The position numbers and the translations under genes were made by a program. A stretch of 5,944 bases of DNA. Source: Nitrospirota bacterium. Its GTDB lineage: Bacteria > Nitrospirota > Nitrospiria > Nitrospirales > Nitrospiraceae. The DNA lies in assembly GCA_016195505.1 (NCBI GenBank), contig JACPZN010000046.1:1-5944 (forward strand), read 5' to 3'. Below are positions 5,421-5,944 of the stretch, one piece after another. The notes beneath the pieces are model-generated. The model had not been told where the DNA came from. It saw only the letters and a program-made list of their open reading frames with translations, and did no database searches. Position 1 is the stretch's first letter. Each line of letters starts with the position of its first letter.

Positions 5421-5944
5421 ATGCCGATCGAAACGTTTACCGCGCAAGTTGAAGCGATCAAAGATCTGACGCACGATGTACGCCAACTCGACCTGCGGTT
5501 GATCGAGCCCAAGACGATCACCTTCAAGCCCGGTCAGTTCATCTCGTTCGAGATGCCGCATCCGCAGACCGGCCGTCTCGTAACGCGGCCCTATTCCATT
5601 GCCTCGCAGCCCAGCCGATCGGACGGCATTACGCTGCTGTTCAACCTGGTGTCCGGCGGACCGGGCTCCGGCTTTCTGTTCGATCTCAGAGTAGGGGAGA
5701 AGACACACTTCAAAGGGCCGGCGGGGAATTTCTATCTGCGAGAAGACCAGGGTCGCGAACTGTTGTTCATCGCCAGCGGCACCGGCATCGCGCCGATCCG
5801 GTCGATGATGCTGGCAAATGCGGAGCGTCCCGATCCGAGACCGGCGACCTTGTTCTGGGGACTACGCAGCCAACGGGATGTGTATTATCAAGAGGAACTA
5901 GCTGAATCGACCAGGCGAACCTCGACCCTCACAGCCATCACCAC
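5421..5944 (+). CDS. FAD/NAD(P)-binding oxidoreductase, ferredoxin reductase superfamily (3' end outside window)
   Basis: 174 codons are visible and the frame runs off the window end. The ATG at 5421 is the only possible start, because a TAA in the same frame lies at 5406-5408. Residues about 5-105 form the FAD-binding beta barrel: FKPGQFISFEMP (35-46), the flavin-binding RPYSIAS (56-62), GGPGSGFL (79-86) and GPAGNF (99-104). The nucleotide-binding domain follows, with LFIASGTGIAPIRSMM (115-130) and FWGLRSQRDVYY (145-156). These enzymes move electrons between NAD(P)H and a one-electron carrier such as ferredoxin, a cytochrome or an attached iron-sulfur domain. Which partner it uses cannot be told, because the C-terminus is missing. 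No signal peptide or membrane segment is seen. It follows the methyltransferase by 164 bp and seems to have its own promoter, with an unusual lack of a ribosome-binding site. Confidence 0.92.
   Translation, partial: MPIETFTAQVEAIKDLTHDVRQLDLRLIEPKTITFKPGQFISFEMPHPQTGRLVTRPYSIASQPSRSDGITLLFNLVSGGPGSGFLFDLRVGEKTHFKGPAGNFYLREDQGRELLFIASGTGIAPIRSMMLANAERPDPRPATLFWGLRSQRDVYYQEELAESTRRTSTLTAIT

Noticed and set aside
1..5944. CRISPR array, tRNA/rRNA genes, transposase or a defence cassette
   Set aside because: No regularly spaced long repeats, no tRNA-like cloverleaf seen by eye, and none of the seven genes encodes a transposase, nuclease or other defence effector.

Overview
The window is 5.9 kb of moderately GC-rich bacterial chromosome with seven genes, all on the + strand. 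Overall character (GC-rich with TTG/GTG starts, a DeaD-type helicase, orphan CBS and zinc-ribbon proteins, 9-bp-period intergenic repeats) would fit Nitrospirota, most likely Nitrospira. That placement is an impression from style, not from a marker gene.

Layout. (1) Positions 1-668 hold the 3' part of a hypothetical gene, possibly DUF6714-like, followed 11 bp later by a tiny tryptophan-rich protein. (2) Positions 878-2577 encode a DEAD-box RNA helicase with a C-terminal DbpA/CsdA-type RNA-binding domain. Its ribosome-binding site and TTG start lie in a different frame from the helicase body, so one base appears to be missing around the CCC run at 915-917. (3) Positions 2729-3496 encode a two-CBS-domain protein with a helical N-terminus, and 3629-3988 a small zinc-ribbon protein of unknown role. 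A strong intrinsic terminator (4020-4054) closes this block. (4) Positions 4237-5256 encode a CrtF/COMT-type S-adenosylmethionine-dependent O-methyltransferase. (5) Positions 5257-5420 are an intergenic region dense in structure: converging 9-bp repeats, a 12-bp palindrome, an 8-bp inverted repeat and an extended -10 element placed so close to the next ATG that the mRNA should be almost leaderless. (6) From 5421 to the window end runs the N-terminal part of an FAD/NAD(P)-binding oxidoreductase of the ferredoxin reductase superfamily.

The genes do not form a recognisable pathway or defence system. The helicase (RNA remodelling), CBS protein (probable nucleotide sensing), methyltransferase and flavin reductase look like independently transcribed units. 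The CBS and zinc-ribbon genes may be co-transcribed, sharing the terminator at 4020-4054. The observations most worth checking are the helicase frameshift and the architecture of the 5257-5420 intergenic region.
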